Assembly (NCBI GenBank): GCA_964387025.1
Contig: CAYLUZ010000007.1
Span: forward strand, 186,001 to 250,000
From: PNON01 sp964387025
GTDB taxonomy: Bacteria > Chloroflexota > Anaerolineae > Anaerolineales > Anaerolineaceae
Direction: 5' to 3'
DNA: 64,000 bases
The notes below the pieces were generated by a model, which was not told the DNA's origin, searched no databases, and saw only the letters and a list, made by a program, of their open reading frames with translations. Position 1 is the stretch's first letter; every line of letters starts with the position of its first letter. Both the position numbers and the translations under genes were made by a program. This document shows positions 53,727 to 62,561 of this stretch, piece after piece.

Positions 53727-55229
53727 CTAGGCCTTCTGAGTGGCAAGGCTCATCACATGCTCTTGAGTCATATCTTCTTTAGATACGATCCCTTTCATCC
53801 GTCCTTCTTGCATGACCAAAATCCTATCTGCAACGCTGATTAACTCTGGCAACTCGGACGAGATCATGATGATTGCCGTACCTTGTGCGGCAAGCTCTCC
53901 CATGATCGAATAGATCTCAGTTTTTGCCCCGATATCAATACCCCGGGTCGGCTCATCGAAGATGATTACCGCTGGAGAGAAGTCCAACCATTTGGCTAAC
54001 ACCACCTTTTGTTGGTTACCTCCTGAGAGTGAACTGACAGGTTGTTCGATCCGGCTTACTCTGATGTTTAGAGTTTTCCGGTGCCGATTGGCAACAGCTT
54101 TCAGTTTTGACCAATTCAGGTACCCCGCAAACGATGGTTCCTGCGCATGGATCAAATTTATATTCTCATGTACCGGAAGGCATAGAACCAGACCGGACTT
54201 CTTTCTATCCTCTGTAACATATGCAATTCTGTGCTTGATTGCCTGGCGTGGGTTCTTTGGGCGGTACTCTTCTCCATTCAGAAATATCTTTCCGTCAGTC
54301 ATCTGGCGCATACCGAACAGAGCTTCAAGTGTTTCCGTTCGCCTTGAACCAACAAGACCACCGATACCTAATATCTCGCCCTTGCGAACTTCGAAGGAAA
54401 TCCCCTTGAACAATTCACCACTGGCCAGATTCTCCACCTTCAGTACAACATCACCGATAGGTACTTCTCTCTTCGGATATACATTGGTTAGTTCGCGTCC
54501 GACCATCATTGTTATCAGGTCTTTTTCGGTGACATCTGAGTTGTTAACCGTCCCCACCAACTCTCCGTCCCTCAGGACAGTTATTCGGTCGGCGATCCCA
54601 CCAATTTCGTGCAGTCTGTGGGATATATAGATGATCGTAACGCCCTTAGTCCTCAGGCTGCGGATAATGTCCATCAGTTTGTCTGCGTCACTTTGAGATA
54701 TGGATGATGTCGGTTCATCCATAAGGACAATTTTCGCATTGGACGTGACAGCTTTTGCAATCTCCACGACTTGTTGTTGGGCAATGGATAGATCCTTTAC
54801 AAACCAATTTGGGTTTATCTCATTCTGGTTTAATTCCTCCAATGCCCGAGCAGCTATTTCCTGGTATTCCTGCCTTCTCAGCATGAAACCTTTGAAGTGG
54901 TTTTGTTTATCCAGGACAATGTTCTCCGCTACGGTCATATGGGGACAAAGCGTCAATTCCTGATAGATTGTGTGAATGGAGGCATCTATCGCATCCTTGG
55001 GGTTTCTAAACGTGACCGGCACGCCATCGATCAGCATTTCACCACCTTTATCAGGTTGGTGATATCCACTCAATATCTTAATTAAAGTAGATTTACCGGC
55101 ACCATTCTCACCCAGCAATGCATGGACTTCGCCCTTCCTCACGGACATATTGACGTTCTTGAGGGCAACGACACCAGGGAACACCTTGCAAATATGCCTC
55201 AGTTCGAGGATGTTCTCACTCAAGCTCAC
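53727..55229 (-). CDS. Sugar ABC transporter ATP-binding protein (duplicated ATPase domains)
   Basis: This 500-residue protein has two ATPase halves. The first has Walker A LGENGAGKSTLIKIL, signature LSIAQQQVVEIAKA and Walker B IVLMDEPTSSISQSD. The second is degenerate at the Walker A (GGLVGSRRTETLEALFG) but has signature LSGGNQQKVVLAKW and Walker B VIIFDEPTRGIDIG. This is the RbsA/XylG/MglA architecture. It drives the sugar importer. Confidence 0.94.
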   Translation of the reverse strand: MSLSENILELRHICKVFPGVVALKNVNMSVRKGEVHALLGENGAGKSTLIKILSGYHQPDKGGEMLIDGVPVTFRNPKDAIDASIHTIYQELTLCPHMTVAENIVLDKQNHFKGFMLRRQEYQEIAARALEELNQNEINPNWFVKDLSIAQQQVVEIAKAVTSNAKIVLMDEPTSSISQSDADKLMDIIRSLRTKGVTIIYISHRLHEIGGIADRITVLRDGELVGTVNNSDVTEKDLITMMVGRELTNVYPKREVPIGDVVLKVENLASGELFKGISFEVRKGEILGIGGLVGSRRTETLEALFGMRQMTDGKIFLNGEEYRPKNPRQAIKHRIAYVTEDRKKSGLVLCLPVHENINLIHAQEPSFAGYLNWSKLKAVANRHRKTLNIRVSRIEQPVSSLSGGNQQKVVLAKWLDFSPAVIIFDEPTRGIDIGAKTEIYSIMGELAAQGTAIIMISSELPELISVADRILVMQEGRMKGIVSKEDMTQEHVMSLATQKA

Positions 55230-55304
55230 CCATACCTCCTACTCATTGGTTCCAACAACAATTTCATATATCGTTTCCTGATGTATCTTTTGCAAACGTA
55301 GATG

Positions 55305-56051
55305 CTAATCCTGGTCATACTGCACCGGTGGCAAAAGTCGGTATGGCTTGTGATTCGGCCAAGTCTGGACAACGCAGAATGCCTCTGCATATTTACAACC
55401 ACACTGAAAACCTCGCATCTTGTTGGTGACCGTTACATATTCGAACCAGTCCTTGATCCCGAATTGTTTTTCCAGGAATCCTCCGTGCTGGGACTCATGC
55501 TGGTGGAATGCCTCCAGTTTTTGATCGAACTCACCTGTGATATCCACATAATAGTCAGGAGGAGTTACACGGGTCATTCCAGTTGTCTCTGCTCGGAAAA
55601 TGGTGGGGATATGATCAATGGGGGGATATTCAGTACCCGGGATATTGGCTACACTGGCCCAGATAGCAGCCCGATACACCAGTTCCCCTACATACGAATG
55701 ATCGTGAACATAATCATCGCGGTCGAGTGTAATGATCACATCCGGATTGGTATGCCGAATCAGATCCACGTACTTTAGCCAACGCGGATGGTCCAGCCAG
55801 ATATCTGCATCCTTGTAGTCCCAGTGGATCAGCTCGGCACCGATCACATCCGCACCTCTCTGTGCTTCCTCTGCCCGAATAGTTTCAATCTCTGGGCCAG
55901 AATGGATCTTGGAACCCACATTACCGGTACAGGCAATTGCCATGAAAACCTTATGTCCTTCTTTAACATAACGTATCAAGGTACCCGCACAAAATACTTC
56001 GACATCATCAGGATGAGCGGTAGCCGCCAAGACAGTGAGTTTTTTAGGCAT
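55305..56051 (-). CDS. PIG-L/LmbE-family deacetylase, copy 1
   Basis: This 248-residue metal-dependent deacetylase has AHPDD at residues 12-16 and a distal His group in DDYVHDHSYVG. The start at 56051 fits a GGAG about 10 bp upstream; the earlier frame adds an unsupported N-terminus. PIG-L enzymes remove acetyl groups from N-acetylated sugars such as GlcNAc derivatives. It is a tandem duplicate of the gene at 56077-56826. One difference is Leu in TLDRDDY where the other copy has His. Two deacetylases in one sugar operon suggest an acetylated or amino-sugar substrate. Confidence 0.88.
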   Translation of the reverse strand: MPKKLTVLAATAHPDDVEVFCAGTLIRYVKEGHKVFMAIACTGNVGSKIHSGPEIETIRAEEAQRGADVIGAELIHWDYKDADIWLDHPRWLKYVDLIRHTNPDVIITLDRDDYVHDHSYVGELVYRAAIWASVANIPGTEYPPIDHIPTIFRAETTGMTRVTPPDYYVDITGEFDQKLEAFHQHESQHGGFLEKQFGIKDWFEYVTVTNKMRGFQCGCKYAEAFCVVQTWPNHKPYRLLPPVQYDQD

Positions 56052-56076
56052 ATTTACAATACTCCAAGATCTTACT

Positions 56077-56826
56077 TCATTCTCGAGAACCAACCTGGAC
56101 GGGCGGCAGTAAACGGTAAGGTTTATGGTTTGGCCAGGTTTGCACTACCCGGAAGGCTTCGGCGTATTTGCACCCGCACTGGAAACCACGCATTTTGTTG
56201 ACAATCTCCATAGCTTCGAACCAGTCCTTCACTCCGAACTGTTTTTCAAGGAAATCACCATGCTGGCTCTCATGCTGTTTGAAGGCTAGCATCTTCTGAT
56301 CGAATTCCTGAGTGATATCAACATAATGGTCCGGCGGAGCGACACGGGTCGTACCGATGGTCTCGAAATAAAAGACTGACGGAATGTGATCGATGGGTGG
56401 GAGTTTACATTCGGGGATATTGGCAACACTGGCCCAGATAGCTGCCCGATACACTAATTCGCCGACGTTGGTATGGTCGTGGACATAATCGTCACGATCG
56501 TGCGTTAGGATCACATCCGGGTTGGTGCGTCGAATAAGGTCCACGTATGTAAGCCAATGGGGATGGTCAAGCCAGATATCTGCATCCTTGTAGCCCAGCA
56601 TGATCAGCTCGGCACCGATGATATCAGCGGCTTTCTTAGCTTCACCAGCCCGTATAGCTTCGATCTCAGGACCTGTATGGATCTTTGATCCAACATTACC
56701 TGTACAAGCAATTGCCATAACAACTTTGTGACCTTCTTTGACGTAACGGATGAGTGTACCAGCACATTGCAACTCAATATCATCTGGATGGGCAGACGCA
56801 CATAAAACAGTTAACTTTTTAGACAT
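56077..56826 (-). CDS. PIG-L/LmbE-family deacetylase, copy 2
   Basis: This 249-residue enzyme has AHPDDIE with His13 and Asp16, and THDRDDYVHDHTNVGE as the second metal region. It is closely similar to copy 1 (gap of 25 bp between the genes), showing tandem duplication with little divergence. The C-terminal PYRLLPP is shared. No signal peptide, so it acts in the cytoplasm. Confidence 0.88.
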   Translation of the reverse strand: MSKKLTVLCASAHPDDIELQCAGTLIRYVKEGHKVVMAIACTGNVGSKIHTGPEIEAIRAGEAKKAADIIGAELIMLGYKDADIWLDHPHWLTYVDLIRRTNPDVILTHDRDDYVHDHTNVGELVYRAAIWASVANIPECKLPPIDHIPSVFYFETIGTTRVAPPDHYVDITQEFDQKMLAFKQHESQHGDFLEKQFGVKDWFEAMEIVNKMRGFQCGCKYAEAFRVVQTWPNHKPYRLLPPVQVGSRE

Positions 56827-57031
56827 TTGAAGACCTCCAAAATAGAATCATTTTTGATCGTTCTATTGCCTTAAGGATATAACAGTTTCTGATTTTGAAC
56901 GTGCAGTATCTCCTTTCTACACTCGAATTTACGGCTTTTCGTGGGTAACTGTCAGCTCGACAAATAATAATCCGGTGTCAGCATTATTCCTATGGACAGT
57001 TGCATAATTCCATACTTTTCCTTATTCATAA

Positions 57032-57901
57032 TTACTTAATTAATTTATAATCGCCCCAAGCATCGGAAATCCATCGATCAAGAGTTGCCCGTGCCCGGGT
57101 GGCTGATCCAACAGGATCGCCAGTAGAATCGAGGTGCGCCCACATTTCCATCACCATTGGACCAGTAAAACCACTATGAGCTAACCACTGGAAAGTTTCC
57201 CGAAACTGGACAATCCCTTGCCCAAGCGGCACTCCCCGCAGTTCACCCTTACGTGTATCTTTAACGTGTACACCCACCAGGTGACCTTCAGTTAATGGGA
57301 GTTGTTCAAGTGGACTGTAACCGGCAGCAGTCATGTTGCCAATATCGGGGTACACCTGAAACCAGGGTGAATTGATCGTTTTTACAAAGCGCATGGCTTT
57401 TTCTACTGAGTCAACAAGCTCGCTATCACCATTCTCCAAGGCTAAAAGTACTCCAGCAGCGCTTGCCCAACTGACACCAGTGTGTAGTCCATCCAAGTAC
57501 CTCGCCTGTGTTTCGGCGTTGCTCGGTTCATAAAAGGCATCATAACCCATGATCTGGATGACTTTAACACCTAAATCAGCAGCTAATTCAATGGACCGGT
57601 AGAGGATATCCAAACCTTGTTTCCGAACATCAGCTGAAGCGCTGCCTAGTGGAAACTTGCGATGGGCACTAACTCCCATTCCCCAAACAGGCAGCCCGGT
57701 ATTAAAGATTGTCTGTCGAAGCTCTGCCCGTTCAGTTTGTGACCAGAACAACCGATCCAAGCGTTCTTGACTTTCATCGATTGACATTTCAACAAAATCA
57801 TAACCGGCCTGTTGGGCGGAAGTCAGGATCTGCTCCCAAGAATATTCAGCCGGGAAAGCTTTCTCGTATATACCAACAGGGATTTTAAGCAGTGAGTACA
57901 T
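57032..57901 (-). CDS. ulaE: L-ribulose-5-phosphate/L-xylulose-5-phosphate 3-epimerase (UlaE-like)
   Basis: This 289-residue TIM-barrel isomerase resembles the enterobacterial UlaE/SgbU family. It shares the landmarks IPVGIYEKAFP at the start, FVEMSIDESQERLDRL, SAHRKFPLGS, VYPDIGN and VHVKDTRKGEL with the metal-binding Glu/Asp/His set. These enzymes convert L-xylulose 5-phosphate to L-ribulose 5-phosphate. The next gene in the operon encodes the following step (AraD-type). The ATG at 57901 has GAGG about 11 bp upstream. The neighbourhood supports the role but the substrate is inferred. Confidence 0.85.
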   Translation of the reverse strand: MYSLLKIPVGIYEKAFPAEYSWEQILTSAQQAGYDFVEMSIDESQERLDRLFWSQTERAELRQTIFNTGLPVWGMGVSAHRKFPLGSASADVRKQGLDILYRSIELAADLGVKVIQIMGYDAFYEPSNAETQARYLDGLHTGVSWASAAGVLLALENGDSELVDSVEKAMRFVKTINSPWFQVYPDIGNMTAAGYSPLEQLPLTEGHLVGVHVKDTRKGELRGVPLGQGIVQFRETFQWLAHSGFTGPMVMEMWAHLDSTGDPVGSATRARATLDRWISDAWGDYKLIK

Positions 57902-57996
57902 TATCTATAAACCTCAAGGGGTGAATTGAAATTCCACATCATATTCAGCCATCTATTATCCGTATAAATAATGGAGACAAGGTTCATAGGAATGTC

Positions 57997-58647
57997 TTAT
58001 TCTTCCTTTTGCCCATAGAGTGTGCGGTATATGTTCTGAAACTCTTCTATTTGTTGTTGGGTCAATGTTATCGGATTGCCATGCAGGCTGGCAAAATGAG
58101 CTATTTTTGCAAGGTCTTCCACTTCCACCGCATCGATTGTAGCCTGCCAGACGGTAGCAGCGATGGTGTAGACTCCATGATTCTGCATGATGATCGCCGA
58201 GCACTTACCGATCTTGCGAATGATCTCAGAACCGATGTCTTCACCACCTACTGCAGCATAACCACCAATCGGAATCTCACCACCAAGCAGTGCCGCCGAG
58301 GTCATAATAGCCGGGATCGGCTTGCCCAATGCTGCAAAGATGCCTGCATAGGGAGAGTGGGTGTGGACGATCCCGAAGATATCCGATCGATGCTGGTACA
58401 AATAAAGGTGTGTTTCAGTATCACTGGAAGGGCGTAAAGTGCCTTCCAAAATTTTACCGCTGCTGTCCATCACCAATAGATCGGACGGAGTCAATCTATC
58501 ATACCGAAAACCAGTGGGTTTGATCACAATAAAGCCGGTTTCGGGATCCCGACCACTGACCGTTCCACTGTGCATCGTCACCAACCGATTCTTAGGCAGT
58601 TCCAACAGAGATTCAAAGACTTCCTGGCGTAGTTTTTCGAGCATCAT
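57997..58647 (-). CDS. araD: L-ribulose-5-phosphate 4-epimerase family (AraD/UlaF class II aldolase fold)
   Basis: This 216-residue class II aldolase-fold enzyme has SGTVSGRDPETGFIVIKPTG, metal His residues in IVHTHSPYA and IMQNHGVYT, and Gly-rich IPIGGYAAVGG. Family enzymes epimerise L-ribulose 5-phosphate to D-xylulose 5-phosphate. With UlaE and an FGGY kinase it completes an L-xylulose/L-ribulose route. Fuculose-1-phosphate aldolase relatives share the fold, so that alternative is possible but less likely. AAAGGA lies before the ATG. Confidence 0.85.
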   Translation of the reverse strand: MMLEKLRQEVFESLLELPKNRLVTMHSGTVSGRDPETGFIVIKPTGFRYDRLTPSDLLVMDSSGKILEGTLRPSSDTETHLYLYQHRSDIFGIVHTHSPYAGIFAALGKPIPAIMTSAALLGGEIPIGGYAAVGGEDIGSEIIRKIGKCSAIIMQNHGVYTIAATVWQATIDAVEVEDLAKIAHFASLHGNPITLTQQQIEEFQNIYRTLYGQKEE

Positions 58648-58701
58648 TGATACATTCCTTTCATATTTTCTCCGGCTGCCCGGAAGAATCGGTAATTGTG
58701 T

Positions 58702-59535
58702 TTATCGAACATAACCGCCCAAACCACCACCATCAATGACCAGTGCAGCGCCAGTCATTTTTGCTGAACGGTCGCTGGCGAGAAAGACGACGACTTCCGC
58801 AATTTCGGTGGGGTCAATGATCACACCTAAAGCATTATTCTTCTTGTATTCCTCTTCCAATAAATCAGGATTAAAACCATGGATCTTCGCTCGGGCAGCT
58901 CTCAGCTCTGGAGACCACATATTGCTGCCTCCAAACACCGCTCCAGGTAAAACGCTATTGGCACGGATATGATGCGGACCAAATTCATTGGCTATGGTGC
59001 GGGCCATCTGCAATACCGCTGCTTTGGAAGAGTTATAAGCTAGAAAGTGCCTGCTTGGTTTAAGAGCATCATCACTGTTGATAAAAACCAGTGCTCCACC
59101 GTCTGCTTGCCGTTTAAACACTTTAATTGATTCGCGAGAGACCAGGAAACAACCTGTACAGTTGACATTCATTACCCAGTTCCACTGCTCCAATGTGCAC
59201 TCGTCGGAAGGTACGCTGACTGAGACACCTGCATTGTTCACGGCAATATTCAATTTGCCAAAGTGATCAGCGATGGTTTTCACCGCAGAGACGACATTTG
59301 CTTCGTTTGTAATGTCGCAACGTACGGGAAGGATCTGTGCAGAACTATCCATTTGCAGAAGTTCATTCCTGGATTGAGTCAACTTCTCCTCGTTAAAATC
59401 CACCATTGCAACAAGTGCTCCCTCTTTCACGAATCGGCGGGTTATCGCCAAACCTATACCGGAAGCCGCGCCAGTAATCAAGGCCACCTTACCCGCTAAT
59501 TCACCATCTTTTCTATTAGTTGTATCAATACTCAT
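58702..59535 (-). CDS. Short-chain dehydrogenase/reductase
   Basis: This 277-residue classical SDR has cofactor motif TGAASGIGLA, NNAGV, an Asp in MVDFNE favouring NAD, and the catalytic Tyr/Lys in YNSSK. The Ser precedes in FINSDD, where the usual Ser region reads NSD. It probably oxidises a sugar or polyol to the ketose for the kinase. It begins 2 bp after the regulator stop, so it is tightly coupled to it. Confidence 0.88.
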   Translation of the reverse strand: MSIDTTNRKDGELAGKVALITGAASGIGLAITRRFVKEGALVAMVDFNEEKLTQSRNELLQMDSSAQILPVRCDITNEANVVSAVKTIADHFGKLNIAVNNAGVSVSVPSDECTLEQWNWVMNVNCTGCFLVSRESIKVFKRQADGGALVFINSDDALKPSRHFLAYNSSKAAVLQMARTIANEFGPHHIRANSVLPGAVFGGSNMWSPELRAARAKIHGFNPDLLEEEYKKNNALGVIIDPTEIAEVVVFLASDRSAKMTGAALVIDGGGLGGYVR

Positions 59536-59537
59536 AT

Positions 59538-60341
59538 TTAAACTCCTTGATTCGATCGATAAATATAAAACCTGAAGGCATCCGATACGTAATATTCGTC
59601 TGACAATGCCACCGGTTCTTCATTAAAATCAAAATCCACCTGTTCAATGTGCAGTATATTGCTGCCAAGACAAATTTGAAGCTTATCAGCAATGTATTGT
59701 TCAGCAGATAAGGGACGAATCCAGGCAATACCGTGGTGTATCTCCAACGACAGACGCTGCCGTAAGAAACCGTAGACGGATTCCTGTTCTATGATGTGTT
59801 TTTCAAGATCTTCCAGAGGAATATCGCCGCCCTGGGTATGAAACACACTGAGTGGTAGAACGTCCACTGTAAAAACCGCCCGGATATCATTGGCCAGCCT
59901 TACGCGCTCGATCACCAGGGTTGGAGTTCCCAATTCGATTGCTAGCTGGGCAGACACACGTTCGCTGGCTGGTCGAGTGGTCATCAATAATTCTGAACTG
60001 CCTGGCTCTGCCCCGGAAGAGCGGATCAATTGAGTAACACCGGAGTTAAGGCTCAAATTATTGTAGGTAGGTGGCTTCTTTGTTACAAATGTACCTACTC
60101 CCCACCGGCGCTGGATGAACCCACCTTGCTCCAAGATAGCCAGCGCTGAACGAACAGTGGAGCGGCTAATATTTAATGTGGCAGATAGGTCAGGCTCGTT
60201 GGGTAACTGGGATTCTGGAGCCAGGTCGCCTTCCATGATCTTCTTACGCAGGTATTCAACTACACGTTGAGTTAATAACATACCTTCGTGTGAGTCTTTG
60301 TCCCATTGAGTATTCGGTTCAAGTATAGCCGAAAGGTCCAT
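59538..60341 (-). CDS. HutC-subfamily GntR regulator (UTRA effector domain)
   Basis: This 267-residue regulator has a winged helix at about residues 20-90 (LPNEPDLSATLNISRSTVRS, wing RRWGVGTFV). A C-terminal UTRA sensor domain (about 110-260) contains TPTLVIERVRLAND and EQYIADKL. It is first in the long minus-strand sugar operon. A half-site of the 25-bp operator found before the divergent DegT gene overlaps its own promoter, so it probably represses both directions. The effector is likely a pathway sugar or its phosphate. Confidence 0.9.
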   Translation of the reverse strand: MDLSAILEPNTQWDKDSHEGMLLTQRVVEYLRKKIMEGDLAPESQLPNEPDLSATLNISRSTVRSALAILEQGGFIQRRWGVGTFVTKKPPTYNNLSLNSGVTQLIRSSGAEPGSSELLMTTRPASERVSAQLAIELGTPTLVIERVRLANDIRAVFTVDVLPLSVFHTQGGDIPLEDLEKHIIEQESVYGFLRQRLSLEIHHGIAWIRPLSAEQYIADKLQICLGSNILHIEQVDFDFNEEPVALSDEYYVSDAFRFYIYRSNQGV

Positions 60342-60357
60342 GACTTATCCTATCAAA

Positions 60358-60408
60358 GGTATGACATCTTATTTCAATCATATTAACCAAATTTTATATT
60401 TTTGTCAA
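60358..60408 (-). promoter_or_regulatory. Promoter of the HutC-type regulator and sugar operon, with operator half-site
   Basis: On the minus strand, TTGACA (60408-60403), a 17-bp spacer and TAATAT (60385-60380) form a consensus-like promoter. AAGATGTCATACC (60370-60358), just downstream, matches the left half plus centre of the operator at 60509-60533. Confidence 0.75.
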
Positions 60409-60460
60409 TATCCAACTAAATTTAATATGTATTACTCGTTATTATTCAATATTACAGGTC

Positions 60461-60533
60461 TTGACACGACTATTTCTAGTTGCTATACTAATGCTATCCA
60501 AAAATATGACATTAGATGTCATACATCTAATGT
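60461..60533 (+). promoter_or_regulatory. Promoter and perfect 25-bp operator before the DegT aminotransferase gene
   Basis: TTGACA (60461-60466), 17 bp and TATACT (60484-60489) make a near-perfect promoter. From 60509 to 60533 an inverted repeat has 11-bp arms (ACATTAGATGT and ACATCTAATGT) around CAT, the size expected for a GntR/HutC dimer. Its position about 10 bp past the start site favours repression. Confidence 0.85.
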
Positions 60534-60564
60534 TTCTAATTATTGAATTTTAGGAGAAAATATC

Positions 60565-61884
60565 ATGGAAAAACTTGCAATCGATGGTGGTACACCAATA
60601 AGAAGTAAAAGTCCGATCGTTGAAACTGATTACTTCACAGATGAGGAACTCGATGCAGTCGTGAATGTGATGAAATCTTCTCGCATACGGCGTGGGGCCG
60701 TAACTCTTGAGTATGAAAAACTTATTGCTGAGAAACTCAATGTAAAACATGTCATCGCTGTTTCAAGTGGTACGACCACACTACATATTGCCCTTGCCGC
60801 CCTGGGGATCGGACCTGGTGACGAAGTAATTGTTACACCTTACACTTTTATCGCTTCGGATACATGCGTCCTTGAACAAAATGCCATTCCCATATTTGCG
60901 GATATCGATCCAGTTACACTTACGCTCGATCCAGTGGATGTGGAGCGAAAGGTTACAAAGAGGACCAAGGCTATTATCCCTGTTTCCATATCCGGCACAC
61001 CAATAAATATTGAACCAATCATGGATATTGCTGCAAAACACAACTTATTTGTCATTGAAGACTCAGCTCAATCATTGGGAGCGAAATACCATGGGCGTTA
61101 TGAGGGGAAGTATGTTGGTACGGTAGGTCACATCGGATCATTTAGCACAGTCACAGGAAAGATCATCTCCACAGGGGAAGGTGGGTTTGTTGTTACCGAT
61201 GATGATGAACTATTTGAAAGAATGTGGGGTTATCAGGACTTCGGAAGAAAAAAATCCCAGGGACCTGCTTCCAAGTACCACTGGGGTCTGCCTTGTACAA
61301 ATTACCGGATCACTGAGTTTCAATCCGCTATTGGAATTCAACAGATCAATCGACTGGATTATATCAATAAAAAACGGACAGAAAATGCGCATTACCTGAA
61401 TGAAAAACTAAAAGATTTGCCGGGGATAACTCTACCTCCGGAGGTCCCATTTGGGGAAAGAGTATTCTTTTACTATGTGATAAGGGTTATCCCTGAGATA
61501 CTCGGGACGGATATGCTGAATTTCGCGATCGCACTGGCTGCGGAGGGTACATATAACCTGAACTATCTCAGCACCACCCGTTGGATGATCCCACAGCATC
61601 TTGAACCATTGTTTGTAGATAAGATGGGTTACGGCGGCACAAAATGCCCGTTCGAATGTCCCTGGTATGAAGGCAAAGTTGAATACTATAAGGGATTGTG
61701 CCCAGTTTCCGAAAAAGCCTGTGACGAATTCTTCTGGCTTGCCAGTGTTCATCCATTACTTGAAAAACAGGATCTGGACGATATCGCCGGGGCAGTTCGC
61801 AAGGTTGTCCTCGCCTTTATCGAGAAGAAAGAAAAAGGAATACCGATCAACTACGCCACCGATGAAATCCGGGCAAGGCTATAA
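60565..61884 (+). CDS. DegT/DnrJ/EryC1-family aminotransferase
   Basis: This 439-residue PLP enzyme has the cofactor-binding SGTTTLHIALAALGIGPGDEV, IEDSAQSLGAKY, and the Schiff-base Lys199 in STVTGKIISTGEGG. Family members aminate keto sugars or cyclitols such as scyllo-inosose. There is no polysaccharide gene nearby, so a catabolic role on amino sugars or inosose-like compounds is possible. A strong TAGGAG precedes the ATG. The gene is divergent from and co-controlled with the sugar operon. Confidence 0.9.
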   Translation: MEKLAIDGGTPIRSKSPIVETDYFTDEELDAVVNVMKSSRIRRGAVTLEYEKLIAEKLNVKHVIAVSSGTTTLHIALAALGIGPGDEVIVTPYTFIASDTCVLEQNAIPIFADIDPVTLTLDPVDVERKVTKRTKAIIPVSISGTPINIEPIMDIAAKHNLFVIEDSAQSLGAKYHGRYEGKYVGTVGHIGSFSTVTGKIISTGEGGFVVTDDDELFERMWGYQDFGRKKSQGPASKYHWGLPCTNYRITEFQSAIGIQQINRLDYINKKRTENAHYLNEKLKDLPGITLPPEVPFGERVFFYYVIRVIPEILGTDMLNFAIALAAEGTYNLNYLSTTRWMIPQHLEPLFVDKMGYGGTKCPFECPWYEGKVEYYKGLCPVSEKACDEFFWLASVHPLLEKQDLDDIAGAVRKVVLAFIEKKEKGIPINYATDEIRARL

Positions 61885-61905
61885 AGGGCTCGACCAGAGG
61901 GATAT

Positions 61906-62445
61906 ATGGCAGATTCATCATCCTTGATAGGCGGCGCTGACCTGGATCAGATCGGGATCGTGGTGAATGATCTACATTCATTCACACAGGAACTATCCCG
62001 GTTGTTCGGCATTGGACCTTTTCGCATTTTCGAGTGGCCGCTCGAAGGAGTTGACCCACAAGCTACATATCATGGTCAACCGGCGAACTTTCGATTGCTA
62101 TTGGCCTTTGTTACGGTTGGCAAGATTCAACTTGAGATCGTTCAACCTCTGGAAGGTCAAAATATCTACAGCGATTTCCTGCGTGATCATGGTCCTGGTT
62201 TGCACCACTTCCGGCTGACAATTCCGGAGTTCGAAAAAGGTGTAGAAGCGCTGATTAATGATGGGATTAAGAATATAGCCAGCGGCACAGGTGTTCATGT
62301 CGGTTCCAAGTGGGCATATTTCGACACCACCAGCAACTTGGAAGGGGTGGTTGTGGAGTTGAGAACCCGCCTGGAAGAAGGCGGCGGAGAGGGCCAGTGG
62401 GTAAAATCCATCCCGTCACCCACACCACCAGCGAATCAACATTAA
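61906..62445 (+). CDS. VOC (glyoxalase/methylmalonyl-CoA epimerase-like) family protein
   Basis: This 179-residue protein has two beta-alpha-beta-beta-beta modules. The start reads LDQIGIVVNDLHSFTQEL, with metal-binding residues probable in GPGLHHFRLTI and EGVVVELRT. VOC enzymes isomerise or cleave small metabolites. It follows the DegT gene by 21 bp and likely shares its transcript. The reaction is unknown. Confidence 0.85.
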   Translation: MADSSSLIGGADLDQIGIVVNDLHSFTQELSRLFGIGPFRIFEWPLEGVDPQATYHGQPANFRLLLAFVTVGKIQLEIVQPLEGQNIYSDFLRDHGPGLHHFRLTIPEFEKGVEALINDGIKNIASGTGVHVGSKWAYFDTTSNLEGVVVELRTRLEEGGGEGQWVKSIPSPTPPANQH

Positions 62446-62480
62446 TATTAACTGTCTACAATAAACAACTTAAGAGAAAA

Positions 62481-62515
62481 ATGATGCCCCAGATAAAATA
62501 TTCTGGGGCATCATT
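62481..62515 (-). terminator. Terminator of the Gfo/Idh/MocA gene
   Basis: A perfect 13-bp stem ATGATGCCCCAGA / TCTGGGGCATCAT has an 8-nt loop. On the minus strand it is followed by a TTTTTCTCTT tract, so it ends the gene at 62562-63602; it may also serve the convergent VOC transcript. Confidence 0.85.
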
Positions 62516-62561
62516 AATAAATCATCTATTTCAATGTAAACCCACTTGGGGCAAAGGCAAC

